From positions 405,167 through 469,166 of the forward strand of contig NZ_VOXE01000004.1 of assembly GCF_008014695.1 (NCBI RefSeq): a DNA stretch of 64,000 nt, written 5' to 3'. Source of the DNA: Chryseobacterium sp. (GTDB lineage: Bacteria; Bacteroidota; Bacteroidia; Flavobacteriales; Weeksellaceae). Below are positions 1 through 8,445 of the stretch, one piece after another. The notes beneath the pieces were generated by a model, which was not told where the DNA came from, did no database searches, and saw only the letters and a list, made by a program, of their open reading frames with translations. Each line of letters begins with the position of its first letter. Position 1 is the first letter of the stretch. The translations under genes were made by a program, and so were the position numbers.

Positions 1-11
1 ACTTCCAAAAA

Positions 12-2141
12 ATGCCAATGATTCCCACCGGTTTTATCCAAAAATCCCTTTCTGTTTCTGACAAAAGCATCAGTGCAACGCTGAAACTCCTCGCCGAAGA
101 CTGCACCATTCCCTTTATTTCCCGGTACCGGAAGGATGCGACCGGCAACCTTGATGAAGTGCAGATCGAACAGATCGCTAAACTCAATGCCCAGTTCGAG
201 GAAATTATCAAAAGAAAGGAAAGCATCCTGAAATCCATTCAGGAACAGGACGCAATGACTCCGGACCTGAAAAAAAGAATTGAAGACAGTTTCGATCTTC
301 AGGAACTGGAAGATCTGTATCTGCCTTTCAAAAAAAAGAGGAAAACAAAAGCTGATGCTGCGAAAGAAAAAGGACTGGAACCGTTGGCGAAAATTATCAT
401 GAGCCAGCATTCAAATGATCTTCAGCATTTGGCCACAAAATACCTGAATGATGAGGTTCCTTCTGTTGAAGAGGCACTTCAGGGCGCCAGAGACATTATG
501 GCCGAATGGATCAACGAAAATATGTACGTTCGTAAAAATCTCAGACGGCTGTTCCAGCGCAAAGCGCTTTTCACTTCGAAAGTGGTGAAAGCCAAAAAAG
601 AGGAAGAAGCTGCACAGAAATATGTGCAGTATTTTGAGTGGGAAGAAAGCCTGAGCCGGATTCCTTCGCACCGTCTTCTGGCCATGCTCAGAGCGGAAGC
701 TGAAGGTTATGTGAAAACCAAAACAGAAATCGACAAAGAAGAAGCCATTGAACTTATCGAACAGGCGGTTCTTAAATCCCGAAATGAATGCGCGGACCAG
801 ATTTCACTGGCTATTAAAGACAGTTACAAAAGACTGCTCGAACCTGCCATTTCAAATGAAACCTTACAGGAAGCCAAAGAAAAGGCCGACGAAAAAGCCA
901 TTTCCATTTTTTCCGACAATCTCCGGCAGCTTCTTTTAGCGCCGCCTTTGGGGGAGAAAAGAATTCTGGCGATCGATCCCGGTTACCGAAGCGGGTGCAA
1001 GATCGTGTGCCTCGACGAAAAAGGTGATCTGCTACACAACGAAACCGTTTATCCTCACGCACCGCAAAACGAAACCGGCATGGCGATGAAAAAAATCCGG
1101 TCGATGGTAAATGCCTATAATATTCAGGCAATCTCAATCGGGAACGGCACAGCAAGCCGCGAAACGGAGTTCTTCATCAAGAAAATTGCTTTCGATACGC
1201 CGCCGCAGGTTTTTGTGGTCTCGGAAGCCGGCGCGTCGGTTTACTCGGCGAGTAAAATTGCAAGAGAGGAGTTTCCATCTTACGATGTGACGGTTCGTGG
1301 CGCGATTTCCATCGGCAGACGGCTATCTGATCCGCTGGCGGAACTTGTGAAGATCGATGCAAAATCCATTGGGGTTGGTCAGTACCAGCACGATGTGGAT
1401 CAAACGCAGCTTAAAAACGAACTCGATTCCACCGTAATGAAATGTGTGAATTCCGTAGGCATCAACCTGAATACAGCGAGCAAACCGCTGCTGAGTTATG
1501 TCTCCGGAATCGGTGAAAAGATGGCGGAAAATATTGTGAATTACCGTACCGAAAACGGTGCCTTCGAAGACCGCAAACAACTCAAAAAGGTTCCACGGCT
1601 CGGCGAAAAAGCCTTTCAGCAGGCCGCAGCTTTTGTGCGGATTGCAAACGGTAAAAACCCGCTCGACAATTCTGCCGTTCATCCTGAAGCCTACCCTGTT
1701 GTGGAGAAAATGGCAAAAGATCTGGGATTGAAAACAATTGACCTCATCGCAAATAAAGAAAAGATTGCCCTGATCAGCCCGGAAAAATACGTGACCGAAA
1801 CCATCGGGATATTGGGAATCAAAGACATCCTGAAGGAACTTCTAAAACCCGGTCTCGATCCGCGGAAAGCTGCCAAAGTTTTTGAGTTCGACCCGACAGT
1901 CAAAAGCATCAAAGACCTCAGGACCGGTATGATCCTTCCCGGAATCGTGAACAACATTACAGCGTTCGGTTGTTTTGTGGATCTCGGCATCAAGGAAAGC
2001 GGACTCGTGCATATCTCCCAACTTAAGGAAGGTTTTGTGTCGGATGTGAACGAAGTCGTGAAACTTCATCAACATGTTCAGGTAAAAGTCACCGAAGTGG
2101 ATGAGGCGAGGAAAAGAGTGCAGTTGAGTATGATTTTGTAA
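12..2141 (+). CDS. tex: Tex family RNA-binding transcription accessory protein
   Basis: The 709-residue protein has the full Tex layout: an all-helical N-terminal Tex domain (about 1-190), a YqgF/RNase H-like domain near 316-450 beginning ILAIDPGYRSG, a helix-hairpin-helix region near 485-545 (NTASKPLLSYVSGIGEKMA), and a C-terminal S1 domain near 635-705 (GCFVDLGIKESGLVHIS). Tex binds nucleic acid through S1 and HhH and is linked to transcription in other bacteria; the exact role in Bacteroidota is not known. Two in-frame ATGs (12 and 18) lie at the start, and the upstream promoter is outside the window. Length is usual for the family. The gene is on the plus strand and convergent with the OstA-like gene. 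Confidence 0.95.
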   Translation: MPMIPTGFIQKSLSVSDKSISATLKLLAEDCTIPFISRYRKDATGNLDEVQIEQIAKLNAQFEEIIKRKESILKSIQEQDAMTPDLKKRIEDSFDLQELEDLYLPFKKKRKTKADAAKEKGLEPLAKIIMSQHSNDLQHLATKYLNDEVPSVEEALQGARDIMAEWINENMYVRKNLRRLFQRKALFTSKVVKAKKEEEAAQKYVQYFEWEESLSRIPSHRLLAMLRAEAEGYVKTKTEIDKEEAIELIEQAVLKSRNECADQISLAIKDSYKRLLEPAISNETLQEAKEKADEKAISIFSDNLRQLLLAPPLGEKRILAIDPGYRSGCKIVCLDEKGDLLHNETVYPHAPQNETGMAMKKIRSMVNAYNIQAISIGNGTASRETEFFIKKIAFDTPPQVFVVSEAGASVYSASKIAREEFPSYDVTVRGAISIGRRLSDPLAELVKIDAKSIGVGQYQHDVDQTQLKNELDSTVMKCVNSVGINLNTASKPLLSYVSGIGEKMAENIVNYRTENGAFEDRKQLKKVPRLGEKAFQQAAAFVRIANGKNPLDNSAVHPEAYPVVEKMAKDLGLKTIDLIANKEKIALISPEKYVTETIGILGIKDILKELLKPGLDPRKAAKVFEFDPTVKSIKDLRTGMILPGIVNNITAFGCFVDLGIKESGLVHISQLKEGFVSDVNEVVKLHQHVQVKVTEVDEARKRVQLSMIL

Positions 2142-2186
2142 GGACTGTCTCATCTTCTAGAAAACTTGTTATCTTTAGAAAATATA

Positions 2187-2419
2187 ATGGACCTAATTTC
2201 CCGCTACAATCATCGACAGAAAGATTTTTTTATACAATATGGAAAAGATTCTTTAAACCAGTTCTTATTCTGGCAATTGCTTATTGCTGTATTAAATTCT
2301 TAGTGGGCATCATTAATGAAAACGGCGCAGAAAGACAAATTACTGTTTTTATTATAGCATTCATCATTCTATACACATTTACCTACTTAATTGGGGAATT
2401 ATTTAGCAAAACGAGAGTC
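2187..2419 (+). pseudogene. Frameshifted remnant of a small two-helix membrane protein
   Basis: From ATG 2187 the frame reads MDLISRYNHRQKDFFIQYGK and then stops at 2301. If one A is added to the A-run at 2243-2246 the frame continues as RFFKPVLILAIAYCCIKFL and later ITVFIIAFIILYTFTYLIGE, two convincing transmembrane helices separated by a short polar loop. The second frame has no own ATG (only GTG 2303, inside the first helix) and runs on into the antisense of the OstA-like gene after about 2411, so the original C-terminus also appears lost. I infer a gene inactivated by a one-base deletion plus a 3' truncation. A sequencing error in the A-run is the alternative. No family is recognised. Confidence 0.4.
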
Positions 2420-4156
2420 CTATCGCCGCACCCGTTTCGGTTTCTTCGCTTCCTCCGCGGCCTTTGCCTTTTCGGCTTCTGTTTGGGCGGCATCAAAGAG
2501 CGGATTGCTGGCTTCGTACTTTATTTCTTCATAGTTGGGCGTATCCAGGAAGATGTCTTCCCACTTCCGGAGCCGGTCTTTTGTATTCCAGTTGAAATCA
2601 GGGAAGAAGCGTTTCTCGCGGGAGATCTTGCTCATTGGATAAATGTCTGTATTCGCGCCGATGTTGCAGGAAATGATCTGAACCTTGCTTTCCTCAAAGG
2701 CGGCTTCGATGGTTCCGCATGTGGATAGTGACACGCCAATACGCTCCACTTTTTTGGTTTTTTCGTTCTGATCGTCGGCATATGTAATGGCCTGTGCATT
2801 GCCGATGACTTTAGCGAGCCGCACTTCGTTCTTTTCGTAATACACCGTCATGAGTTTGCCTTTCACCTGATTGAATTCATCTTTCAGGTTCAGGGAATCA
2901 GCTTTGCTGATGGCAAATGCATTGCCGATCACCTTCAGGGAATCGATGTATTCGTTTTCGGTATCAAAATACGCTTCAATTTTGTCACCCGTCACCTGTT
3001 TGGCTCCGCTCCACGCGATAGGAGTTCCGAAGAGGTGCATTACACCGTCGGTTTCATTAAAGGTCAGGGAATCGGCGCGCAGCTGGATATTCGATTTGTA
3101 CATGCGGGCTTTGCGGTACGCGCGCAGGAAACTTTTCTTTTCAGCTGGATCGGTTTCTCCGGCTTTCTGGTAGGCCAGGATCCTGTCTGCCGAGAAATAC
3201 ATGGAATCTTTTTCGAGGATCTTTACTGCATAGGGTTTCTCGGTCATCATGGCTGAATCCTTCTTCTCATAAATTTCGCCGTAGCCGCCTTTGATGTACC
3301 GGTTTTCCTTCGGGTCGCGGAGGGTGACGTTGCCGGTACCTTTGCCAAAACCAGTGAACTGATTGTAGTACATTTTGTCGCCCGTGAGTATCTTTCCATT
3401 GTAATGGATGCGGGAGTTTTTGTTCAGGTACACCTCTTTCGAGTTCATCTGGTAAGTCCCCAGTTCGGTATAGACGTAGTTGGCAGGATTCTTCCGGTTT
3501 GTAATGGTGGTAGGTCCGAAAAATTCCGCGGTATTCGTGTTCTGGTTCTGTTTGATGCTGCTTCCCTCCACAATATATTCCGGATTATCGATCTTCACCT
3601 TTCCGGTAAAGTCGATCATCTTGGTATTGAGATTATAGTTTGCCGACTTTGTGTACATCACATTCGTAGCATCCGCTATGGTTCCGCCGGTATTGAAATA
3701 CGCCTGGTTGGAAAGCCTGTCGTAATAGAGCGTTTCGGTTTTGATCGTCTGTTTCGGATCCGTCAGCACTACATTCTTGCGCGCGATGCCTTTCTGGGAA
3801 TTACCGTCGTACTCCATTTCTCCCGCAGTAATCACCGAACCGTCGGCGTTCTGCAGTTTTACGTTTCCGATGGCTTTAACAAAGTTCTGGTCCTGATAAA
3901 GGATCACGACATCTGCAGTAAGCACCGAACCCTGATGATTGAACTGAACGTTTCCGGAGAAAAATGGATTTCCGGCGTATTTTTCCGGTGTTTTCTGAAA
4001 GAAATCGGAATGGATGAGCTTCACTTTCTCGCCCTGCTGCGGCGGATTCTGAGCGGTGAAGAAAGGGTCTTTCACGGCCGGCTCCTGCGGCTGGGTGATG
4101 ATCTGTGCAAAAGCACTGATATTGATGAAAAGAAAAAGAACGAGAAGCTTTTTCAT
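2420..4156 (-). CDS. OstA/LptA-like outer-membrane LPS transport protein
   Basis: A 578-residue secreted protein with an N-terminal signal peptide (MKKLLVLFLFINISAFAQ) and repeated beta-rich OstA units (for example FFSGNVQFNHQGSVLTADVV near 65-85 and NVKLQNADGSVITAGEMEYD). This fold belongs to the LptA/LptD N-domain family that carries lipopolysaccharide across the periplasm. It is far longer than enterobacterial LptA, as is usual for Bacteroidota OstA-like proteins. The C-terminus is Lys/Arg-rich and ends KPKRVRR. Its ATG overlaps the stop of the upstream Fur-family gene as TAATG, so the two are probably translationally coupled. Family assignment is firm; being the functional LptA of the cell is inference. 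Confidence 0.85.
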   Translation of the reverse strand: MKKLLVLFLFINISAFAQIITQPQEPAVKDPFFTAQNPPQQGEKVKLIHSDFFQKTPEKYAGNPFFSGNVQFNHQGSVLTADVVILYQDQNFVKAIGNVKLQNADGSVITAGEMEYDGNSQKGIARKNVVLTDPKQTIKTETLYYDRLSNQAYFNTGGTIADATNVMYTKSANYNLNTKMIDFTGKVKIDNPEYIVEGSSIKQNQNTNTAEFFGPTTITNRKNPANYVYTELGTYQMNSKEVYLNKNSRIHYNGKILTGDKMYYNQFTGFGKGTGNVTLRDPKENRYIKGGYGEIYEKKDSAMMTEKPYAVKILEKDSMYFSADRILAYQKAGETDPAEKKSFLRAYRKARMYKSNIQLRADSLTFNETDGVMHLFGTPIAWSGAKQVTGDKIEAYFDTENEYIDSLKVIGNAFAISKADSLNLKDEFNQVKGKLMTVYYEKNEVRLAKVIGNAQAITYADDQNEKTKKVERIGVSLSTCGTIEAAFEESKVQIISCNIGANTDIYPMSKISREKRFFPDFNWNTKDRLRKWEDIFLDTPNYEEIKYEASNPLFDAAQTEAEKAKAAEEAKKPKRVRR

Positions 4157-4629
4157 TAATTTTTTTTGGTTCCGTAAAAGTATAGGGAATGCGAATCAAT
4201 CGTCACCCCGAATGCACTCTCGATGGATTCCTTGATGCCTTGGATCCTCGGGTCACAGAACTCAATGATCTCTTCGATCTCCTTATCGGATCCTGTTCTG
4301 TAAATAACCAAATGGTCGTGCTGCTTGTCGAAATAGGATTTTTCGTAGGAAGAAGAAGTAAGCGTTTTTTCCCCGAACTGGTGTTTGCGGATAAGCCCTG
4401 CATCCAGAAAAATCTCGATGGTGTTGTAAATCGTGGCTTTGGAAACATGGTATTTCTTCTGCATCATGAGCAGATAAAGGTCATCCACATTGAAGTGATG
4501 CTCCATCATGTAGATTTCCTCCAGAATCGTATATCTTTCGGGAGTATTTCGGAAACCCTTCTCTTGCAGGTATTGCCTTAAGACTTCCTTTATCGTTGTA
4601 ATATTGAGTTCCCTCTGCTTTGCATTCAT
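4156..4629 (-). CDS. Fur-family transcriptional regulator
   Basis: A 157-residue protein with the Fur winged-helix region (about 20-85, including VSKATIYNTIEIFLDAGLI) and a C-terminal dimerisation half with the His-Asp-His metal motif at 104-106 (KQHDHLVIYRTG). The CxxC pair that carries structural zinc in many Fur, Zur and PerR proteins is absent: the expected position reads IYRTG. It therefore belongs to a Fur branch without that zinc site, and the metal sensed cannot be read off. It is the first gene of a two-gene minus-strand unit with the OstA-like gene (TAATG overlap). A TAnnTTTG box lies 17 bases upstream of the ATG. Confidence 0.9.
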   Translation of the reverse strand: MNAKQRELNITTIKEVLRQYLQEKGFRNTPERYTILEEIYMMEHHFNVDDLYLLMMQKKYHVSKATIYNTIEIFLDAGLIRKHQFGEKTLTSSSYEKSYFDKQHDHLVIYRTGSDKEIEEIIEFCDPRIQGIKESIESAFGVTIDSHSLYFYGTKKN

Positions 4630-4645
4630 CCAAATAAATTATATA

Positions 4646-4653
4646 CAAATTTA
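4646..4653 (-). promoter_or_regulatory. -7 box TAAATTTG upstream of Fur-family gene
   Basis: Minus-strand TAAATTTG matches the Bacteroidota consensus TAnnTTTG; the final G is 17 bases before the ATG, predicting a leader of about 12 bases. No clear -33 TTTG is visible. Confidence 0.55.
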
Positions 4654-4716
4654 TTGTTTTTTTATTAATGTCCGGTGGCAGCCTTTCGGGGTTCTTTCAA
4701 AACGTTCCCGACTCCA

Positions 4717-6708
4717 TCAAGAATGGTAATGACGGAATTCCACCTGCTGAATTTTTTTGCTGACAACCTTCTGATCCAGCAGCGGCGCCGATTCCACCAC
4801 TACATTGTGTGCGGTGATGCCCCAGGCTTTGAAATCATCGCTTCCGATATACTTCACAAAATTGTAGATATTGAGGGTGATTTTTTCTTTCACCGTGAGC
4901 AACGCATCGTTGATATAGGTATTGTCGATGATGACATACCGAAGATCCGGTGGAATATTGTGCGCGCGCAAAGACGGATGACTGCTTCGCGAAGGAATGG
5001 TGCCGTCTTCCATCATGTCTTCAAGCACCTGATCAAAATAGTCATTGATCCTCCTGTCTATTTTAAACCCGAGAAGGAAGTTAATTCTGTAAATCGTTCC
5101 GGGCATAATTTCATCTACTGTGTATTTGAAGGTATATGGATCTTCCTGATTTACGATGTTCAGGATGAAATAATGGTCTGCCCTTTTCGGCTGTTTCCTC
5201 AAAATGGAATATATAATCTTGGCTTCAATCTCGTCTTCGCGCTTCGCGCGGCTCAGAAAAGCAAGATTGGTAGAATATTTGGGGATGGTTTCGTCGAGTT
5301 TCAAGTCTTTGATCGTGGAGACATATTTTTCCAGCTTCACGAACTTGATAAATTTCGCTTTGATCTGCCGTCCTTTATACCACGCATACATACATACCGC
5401 AATGAATCCACCCAGAACCATCGTCAGCCAGCCGCCATCAAAGAATTTGATTACATTGGCATAAAAGAACCCCAGTTCAATGAAGAGATACACCGCAACG
5501 AAACCCAAAGCCATAAATTTGTTCACCCGTGTGCGGCTGAGCCAGAAAAACAACAGGATCGTGGTCATGAGCATGGTTATGGTAATCGTAAGTCCGTAAG
5601 CAGCTTCCATAGATTCAGATTTCTGGAAATACATCACCACGATGAAACAGAAGACCATCAGTCCCCAGTTGATTCGGGGAATATACATCTGCCCTTTAAC
5701 GCCCGAAGGGTAGTCGATTTGCTGGTTGGGCCAAAACGTTACCGACATGGCTTCGGAAAACATCGTAAAAGAACCCGTGATCACTGCCTGACTGGCGATA
5801 ATGGCCGCAGCTGTTGCAAGGATGACACCGGGAAGCACTGCCCATTCCGGCATAATGCCGAAAAATGGGTTGATTCCCTGAAAAACCTTGTGATAATTGG
5901 AAAGCAGCCAGGCGCCCTGTCCCAGATAATTGAGAATCAGCATACTTTTAACAAAAATCCAGCTGATTCGTATGTTTTTCTTCCCACAGTGTCCCAGATC
6001 GGAATACAGCGCTTCCGCACCTGTTGTACACAAGAATACTGCTCCCATGATCACAATGGCACTGGGTGAGTGGGTAATTAAGTTATAGGCGTATATTGGG
6101 TTGAAAGCGCGCAGGATTTCAAGATGTTCAAAAATATGAATGGAACCAAAAACTCCCAGTACAAGGAACCAGAGTACCATAACCGGTCCGAAAAGTTTCC
6201 CGATGGAGGCCGTTCCGAACTGCTGCACGACGAAAACGATAAACAGAATTCCGCAGGTGATCAGAACCACCGGAGTATTTGGATTGTAAATTTTGAGTCC
6301 TTCAATGGCGGACATTACCGTAAGTGATGGAGTAATGACACTATCTGCTACCAGCGTGGCTGCACCAATAATCGCGACGACATAAAGCCATTTTTTTTTG
6401 AGTTTCTTAACGAGGGAATAGAGAGAAAGGATTCCGCCTTCGCCTTTATTATCTGCTCTAAGAGCAATGACCACATATTTAATGGTGGTCTGCAGCGTGA
6501 GCGTCCAGATAATGCAGGAAAGTGCTCCTTCAATATACTCGTTAAAAGGCATTGATGCACCATCTTTACGGGCATTCACAATCGCCTTCATTACATAGAG
6601 CGGCGAGGTACCAATATCTCCAAAAACAATTCCTAAGGAAACCAGCACCCCTACTGCCGTAAGTTTCTTGGTATCAAAATGATGACCTCCTTCCGTTATT
6701 TCAGACAT
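4717..6708 (-). CDS. kup: KUP-family low-affinity potassium uptake protein
   Basis: A 663-residue polytopic membrane protein of the KUP/HAK/KT family, which imports K+ with protons. The family signature GDIGTSPLYV is at residues 30-39, followed by about twelve hydrophobic helices to around residue 450 and a cytoplasmic C-terminal region of about 200 residues. It is slightly longer than the E. coli homologue (about 620). It is apparently monocistronic on the minus strand with its own TAnnTTTG box. I saw no riboswitch-like leader upstream; the gap to the start is too short for one. Confidence 0.95.
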   Translation of the reverse strand: MSEITEGGHHFDTKKLTAVGVLVSLGIVFGDIGTSPLYVMKAIVNARKDGASMPFNEYIEGALSCIIWTLTLQTTIKYVVIALRADNKGEGGILSLYSLVKKLKKKWLYVVAIIGAATLVADSVITPSLTVMSAIEGLKIYNPNTPVVLITCGILFIVFVVQQFGTASIGKLFGPVMVLWFLVLGVFGSIHIFEHLEILRAFNPIYAYNLITHSPSAIVIMGAVFLCTTGAEALYSDLGHCGKKNIRISWIFVKSMLILNYLGQGAWLLSNYHKVFQGINPFFGIMPEWAVLPGVILATAAAIIASQAVITGSFTMFSEAMSVTFWPNQQIDYPSGVKGQMYIPRINWGLMVFCFIVVMYFQKSESMEAAYGLTITITMLMTTILLFFWLSRTRVNKFMALGFVAVYLFIELGFFYANVIKFFDGGWLTMVLGGFIAVCMYAWYKGRQIKAKFIKFVKLEKYVSTIKDLKLDETIPKYSTNLAFLSRAKREDEIEAKIIYSILRKQPKRADHYFILNIVNQEDPYTFKYTVDEIMPGTIYRINFLLGFKIDRRINDYFDQVLEDMMEDGTIPSRSSHPSLRAHNIPPDLRYVIIDNTYINDALLTVKEKITLNIYNFVKYIGSDDFKAWGITAHNVVVESAPLLDQKVVSKKIQQVEFRHYHS

Positions 6709-6730
6709 TTTTTATCTTTTTTTGTAGGGG

Positions 6731-6738
6731 CAAATGTA
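6731..6738 (-). promoter_or_regulatory. -7 box TACATTTG upstream of kup
   Basis: Minus-strand TACATTTG fits TAnnTTTG; its G is 23 bases before the kup ATG. Confidence 0.5.
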
Positions 6739-6791
6739 GAGTAAAAAAATAAGTCCTTAAATAATTTTCTGCACTAATGAATCCTGAAAAT

Positions 6792-6813
6792 AAAAAACTC
6801 CCTTTCGGGAGTT
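6792..6813 (-). terminator. Intrinsic terminator of pdhB
   Basis: AACTCCC/GGGAGTT hairpin (stem 7, loop TTTC) just after the pdhB stop, followed on the minus strand by a T-run. Confidence 0.8.
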
Positions 6814-6815
6814 AA

Positions 6816-7799
6816 TTATGCTTTCAGGTACATCGCCTTTTTGATTTCTTCTTTTACTTTTTCCAGTTTTGGGAACCATTCTGCGAACAGTGCTGCCGAA
6901 TACGGAGCCGGAGCGTCGGGCGTTGTAATTCTCTTGATCGGAGCATCCAGATAATCAAATGCCTTCTGCTGCACCATGTACGCGATTTCTGACGATACAG
7001 AGCCGAAAGGCCATGCTTCTTCCAGAATTACGAGTCGGTTTGTTTTCTTCACCGATTCCAGAACGGTATCGAAATCCAGCGGACGCACGGTTCTAAGGTC
7101 GATCACTTCCACAGAGATTCCTTCTTTTTCCATGTCCTCTGCAGCCTGCATGGCCAGCTTCATGATTTTACCGAAGGAAACCAAAGTCACATCTTTTCCT
7201 TCTTTTTTAATATCGGCCTTTCCGATAGGAATGTAATATTCTTCTTCCGGGATTTCCATTTTGTCGCCATACATCTGTTCCGACTCCATGAAAATCACGG
7301 GATCATTATCCTGAATAGCGGTTTTAAGTAAACCTTTTGCATCATATGGATTCGAAGGTACAACTACCTTAAGACCCGGGGTGTTCGCAAACCATGATTC
7401 AAAAGCCTGGGAGTGAGTCGCTCCGAGCTGTCCTGCCGAAGCAGTCGGACCTCTGAATACAATCGGGCAGTTCCATTGTCCACCGCTCATCTGACGGATT
7501 TTTGCCGCATTATTGATGATCTGATCGATTCCCACCAATGCGAAATTGAAGGTCATGTACTCCACAATCGGACGGTTGCCATTCATGGCAGAACCTACCG
7601 CGATTCCCGTGAAACCAAGCTCGGCAATTGGAGTATCAATCACTCTTTTGGCACCAAACTCATCCAGCATTCCTTTCGAAGCTTTGTAAGCACCGTTGTA
7701 TTCCGCAACTTCCTCACCCATTAAATAAATGGATTCGTCTTTGCGCATTTCTTCACTCATGGCCTGACAAATCACTTCCCGAAAAGTATATTCCTTCAT
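6816..7799 (-). CDS. pdhB: Pyruvate dehydrogenase E1 component beta subunit
   Basis: A 327-residue transketolase-like protein: the N-terminal pyrimidine-binding half carries YLMGEEVAEYNGAYKASKG (about 25-43) and the C-terminal half has the usual DLRTVRPLDFDTV motif. With E1 alpha it forms the thiamine-diphosphate E1 of the pyruvate dehydrogenase complex, making acetyl-CoA with E2 and E3. The frame is open 24 codons further upstream, but ATG 7799 is chosen because homologues start MKEYTFRE and because a TAnnTTTG box lies 23 bases before it. The alpha subunit is not adjacent. A branched-chain 2-oxoacid E1 beta is the alternative, judged less likely. Confidence 0.92.
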   Translation of the reverse strand: MKEYTFREVICQAMSEEMRKDESIYLMGEEVAEYNGAYKASKGMLDEFGAKRVIDTPIAELGFTGIAVGSAMNGNRPIVEYMTFNFALVGIDQIINNAAKIRQMSGGQWNCPIVFRGPTASAGQLGATHSQAFESWFANTPGLKVVVPSNPYDAKGLLKTAIQDNDPVIFMESEQMYGDKMEIPEEEYYIPIGKADIKKEGKDVTLVSFGKIMKLAMQAAEDMEKEGISVEVIDLRTVRPLDFDTVLESVKKTNRLVILEEAWPFGSVSSEIAYMVQQKAFDYLDAPIKRITTPDAPAPYSAALFAEWFPKLEKVKEEIKKAMYLKA

Positions 7800-7821
7800 A
7801 ATGTATCTCAACTTTAGGGTA

Positions 7822-7829
7822 CAAAAGTA
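7822..7829 (-). promoter_or_regulatory. -7 box TACTTTTG upstream of pdhB
   Basis: Minus-strand TACTTTTG fits TAnnTTTG and supports the ATG at 7799 over the longer open frame. Confidence 0.5.
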
Positions 7830-7861
7830 ATTATTTTTTGGGAATTTTAAGGATAAGGCCC

Positions 7862-7887
7862 AAAAAAGCAACTCTGGGGGAGTTGCT
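7862..7887 (-). terminator. Intrinsic terminator of DUF2147 gene
   Basis: AGCAACTC/GAGTTGCT hairpin (8 bp, loop TGGGG) followed on the minus strand by six T. It lies between the DUF2147 stop and the pdhB promoter. Confidence 0.8.
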
Positions 7888-7912
7888 TCGGTGTGGTCAG
7901 AAATATTTTCGG

Positions 7913-8332
7913 TTATTTTACTTTATGCCATGTCTGGGTTCTTCCAATCAGTGAGAAGCCGATATAACCCCTTACATTCAGTTTGTCGCCTGATCTGGTG
8001 ATGGTACATTTGTAAGTTTTTCCGGTTTTTGGATCGGTAATAGTTCCGCCGGTAAACTCGTTTCCGTCTTTTTTAAGTCCGCGGATGATTTCCATTCCCA
8101 AGATTGGCTTGTTTTTCCGGTCATCTTTACAGTCAATACAAGTGTCGTGTTCAGGCTTGATTAAAAGCTGCAAAACTTTACCGTAGTATTTACCGTCGGA
8201 TCTCTTTGAGATTTCCACGATGGATTTTGCCTTTCCCGTTTCATCATCAATGGTTTTCCATTTTCCTTCGATCTGGGCATAAGACAATGTTGCGAAAAAT
8301 AAGGCAACAAAAGCGAAAACTATTTTTTTCAT
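7913..8332 (-). CDS. DUF2147 domain secreted protein
   Basis: A 139-residue protein with a signal peptide (cut after about residue 19, ending ATLSYAQ) followed by a DUF2147 domain: IEGKWKTIDDETGKAKSIVEI at the start and the closing GYIGFSLIGRTQTWHKV. A CIDC pair near residues 65-68 could form a disulfide. DUF2147 proteins are small periplasmic beta-barrel-like domains without known reaction. It is flanked by its own promoter and terminator and so is likely monocistronic. Confidence 0.88.
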   Translation of the reverse strand: MKKIVFAFVALFFATLSYAQIEGKWKTIDDETGKAKSIVEISKRSDGKYYGKVLQLLIKPEHDTCIDCKDDRKNKPILGMEIIRGLKKDGNEFTGGTITDPKTGKTYKCTITRSGDKLNVRGYIGFSLIGRTQTWHKVK

Positions 8333-8386
8333 TTTGTAAAGTTTTAATTTAATGTTGGATAAAAGTAACTAAAAAAAGTTAAATGT

Positions 8387-8394
8387 CAAATTTA
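8387..8394 (-). promoter_or_regulatory. -7 box TAAATTTG upstream of DUF2147 gene
   Basis: Minus-strand TAAATTTG 55 bases before the DUF2147 ATG. The longer leader makes this less certain than the others. Confidence 0.35.
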
Positions 8395-8445
8395 ATTCAT
8401 CGGTGAATTAATTTCGTGCGACTTATTTAAAAATGAATTCTGCAT

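Noticed and set aside
2303..2728. Plus-strand frame from GTG 2303 as a real gene
   Set aside because: Only the first 40 codons look protein-like and they belong to the frameshifted remnant; the rest is antisense of the OstA-like gene.
3404..4159. Open frame of 251 codons antisense to the OstA-like gene
   Set aside because: It has no domain, is complementary to a gene with signal peptide and OstA repeats, and has no promoter.
4675..6069. Open frame of 464 codons antisense to kup
   Set aside because: Long, but it mirrors a fully recognisable KUP transporter and its translation is rich in His/Arg/Asp as expected of antisense frames.
6709..6760. Riboswitch (K+ or c-di-AMP type) before kup
   Set aside because: The leader after the TAnnTTTG box is only about 18 bases, too short for any known riboswitch.
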